Source: Castellaniella sp. S9
GTDB taxonomy: Bacteria > Pseudomonadota > Gammaproteobacteria > Burkholderiales > Burkholderiaceae_B
Assembly: GCF_027257175.1 (NCBI RefSeq)
Contig: NZ_JAPFGD010000007.1
Span: 62,001 to 126,000, forward strand
DNA: 64,000 nucleotides
Direction of reading: 5' to 3'
In this document: positions 63,251 through 64,000 of the stretch, in pieces
How the letters are laid out: each line of letters starts with the position of its first letter
Position numbering within the stretch: position 1 is the first letter of the stretch
Notes under the pieces: model-generated
Seen by the model: only the letters and a program-made list of their open reading frames with translations
Database searches by the model: none
Told to the model about the DNA's origin: nothing
Program-made: the position numbers and the translations under genes

Positions 63251-64000
63251 TCAGACGGCGCCCACGGCGGCATTGGGGGTGAACCGGAGGGCCGCCAGGT
63301 CCTCCTTCAATTGACGAGCCTGGTCCGGCGTCAGTTCCACGAGCGGGGGCCTCAGGACCGCCCATTCAGGGTCGTCCTGCTGCAGGGCGATGGCCGCCTT
63401 CATGGCCGGAATCATGGGCTGCCGCTGGAAGGCGGCCCGCACGGCATTGAGGGCGGCTTGCTGGCTGTCGGCATCCTCGGCCTGCCAGCTGGCGTGCAGA
63501 TGGGCGATCGCCGCGGCATTCACGTTGCCGGTCGCCGTGATGCAACCCGCGCCACCGTGCCGCATGGTCTGCAGCAGGAAGGGCTCGCTGCCCGCGAACA
63601 CGTCGAAACCGTGGGGCTGGAATTGTTCCAGCATCCCCAGGGTGTTGTTCCAGTCGCCCGAGCTGTCCTTGATGCCGGCGACGGTGCCGGGGAAGTCCTT
63701 GAGCAGGCGCTCGATCAAGGCATAGCTGATGCCGACCTGGCTGACGGGGGGAATGTGATAGAGATAGACCTGCAGGCGCGGATCGGCCACGGCCTCGATG
63801 ATGGTGGCGAAGTTCCGGTACAGGCCCTCGTCGCCGACCCCCTTGTAGTAGAACGGCGGGAGCATCAGCACGCCGGCGCAACCGGCCCCGACCGCATGGC
63901 GCGTGAGCTCGATCGAATCGCTGATCGAGCAGCAGCCGGTCCCCGGCATCATTCTGGCCGGCGGAATGCCCGCGTCGATCAGGACGTCCAGCAGGCGCCT
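63251..64000 (-). CDS. DapA-family (dihydrodipicolinate synthase-like) lyase, 5-prime end outside the window
   Basis: The last 249 codons; the frame continues past the window edge (RRLLDVLIDAGIPPARMMPG at the edge). The Schiff-base lysine is in TVAGIKDSSGDW and the catalytic tyrosine in VYLYHIPP. Members of this group cleave or dehydrate keto-deoxy sugar acids or make dipicolinate precursors. Its place at the head of an importer and uronate dehydrogenase operon points to a sugar-acid aldolase or dehydratase rather than lysine synthesis. It differs clearly in sequence from kdgD. Confidence 0.8.
   Translation of the reverse strand, partial: RRLLDVLIDAGIPPARMMPGTGCCSISDSIELTRHAVGAGCAGVLMLPPFYYKGVGDEGLYRNFATIIEAVADPRLQVYLYHIPPVSQVGISYALIERLLKDFPGTVAGIKDSSGDWNNTLGMLEQFQPHGFDVFAGSEPFLLQTMRHGGAGCITATGNVNAAAIAHLHASWQAEDADSQQAALNAVRAAFQRQPMIPAMKAAIALQQDDPEWAVLRPPLVELTPDQARQLKEDLAALRFTPNAAVGAV

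Overview
The window is high-GC, gene-dense DNA with the gene content and order of a betaproteobacterium, most likely Alcaligenaceae (Bordetella/Achromobacter relatives). The pointers are a CoaX/Baf-type pantothenate kinase end, the coxB-ctaD-DUF2970-ctaE / DUF2909 / SURF1-ctaA-ctaB-sco respiratory block, a PhaM-like PHA granule protein, an fmdB-DUF502-aspS operon and a tandem cyanophycin synthetase locus. Placement is by gene content only; no rRNA or tRNA gene was found.

Region by region. 1-8.3 kb is envelope and housekeeping: coaX end, a 58-aa membrane protein, galU, waaC-waaA (LPS core), a gamma carbonic anhydrase-like protein, and a minus-strand run nudix-phaM-glmU-glycosyltransferase. 8.6-17.1 kb is the aa3-type cytochrome oxidase locus with its assembly factors; ctaG/Cox11 is not where it usually lies. 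17.1-21.8 kb has a CPA1 antiporter with a cyclic-nucleotide-binding-like tail, a frameshifted membrane protein, and rpoH behind a perfect CIRCE (HrcA) operator.

21.9-32.4 kb is an aldarate-use region: a polyamine/opine-type ABC importer with an aldose 1-epimerase, glucarate dehydratase (gudD), galactarate dehydratase (garD), a FadR-type GntR regulator and 5-dehydro-4-deoxyglucarate dehydratase (kdgD). Six copies of one palindrome-like 13-mer (consensus GTYRTCRTAYRAC) lie upstream of every one of these transcription units. 32.4-41.4 kb returns to housekeeping: a DNase-I-fold hydrolase, aspS, DUF502, fmdB, a NhaD-like transporter, a GMC oxidoreductase, ubiA and an aminotransferase.

41.5-51.4 kb is a cyanophycin locus: full-length cphA, a shorter cphA-prime with a degenerate ligase domain, an ABC exporter with an N-terminal PH-like extension, a DUF1854 protein, and a convergent pair made of a patatin and a protein resembling Bacillus Tgl transglutaminase. 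The last pair is the most unusual content of the window.

51.5-64 kb is a second sugar-acid region: IlvD/Edd dehydratase, SDR, 2-hydroxyacid dehydrogenase, mandelate-racemase-type enolase, a divergent LysR regulator, SMP-30 lactonase, uronate dehydrogenase, a CUT1 sugar ABC importer and a DapA-family lyase that runs off the end. Uronate dehydrogenase plus lactonase would make glucarate/galactarate, which gudD, garD and kdgD of the first region would degrade, so the two regions look metabolically linked although their regulators differ.
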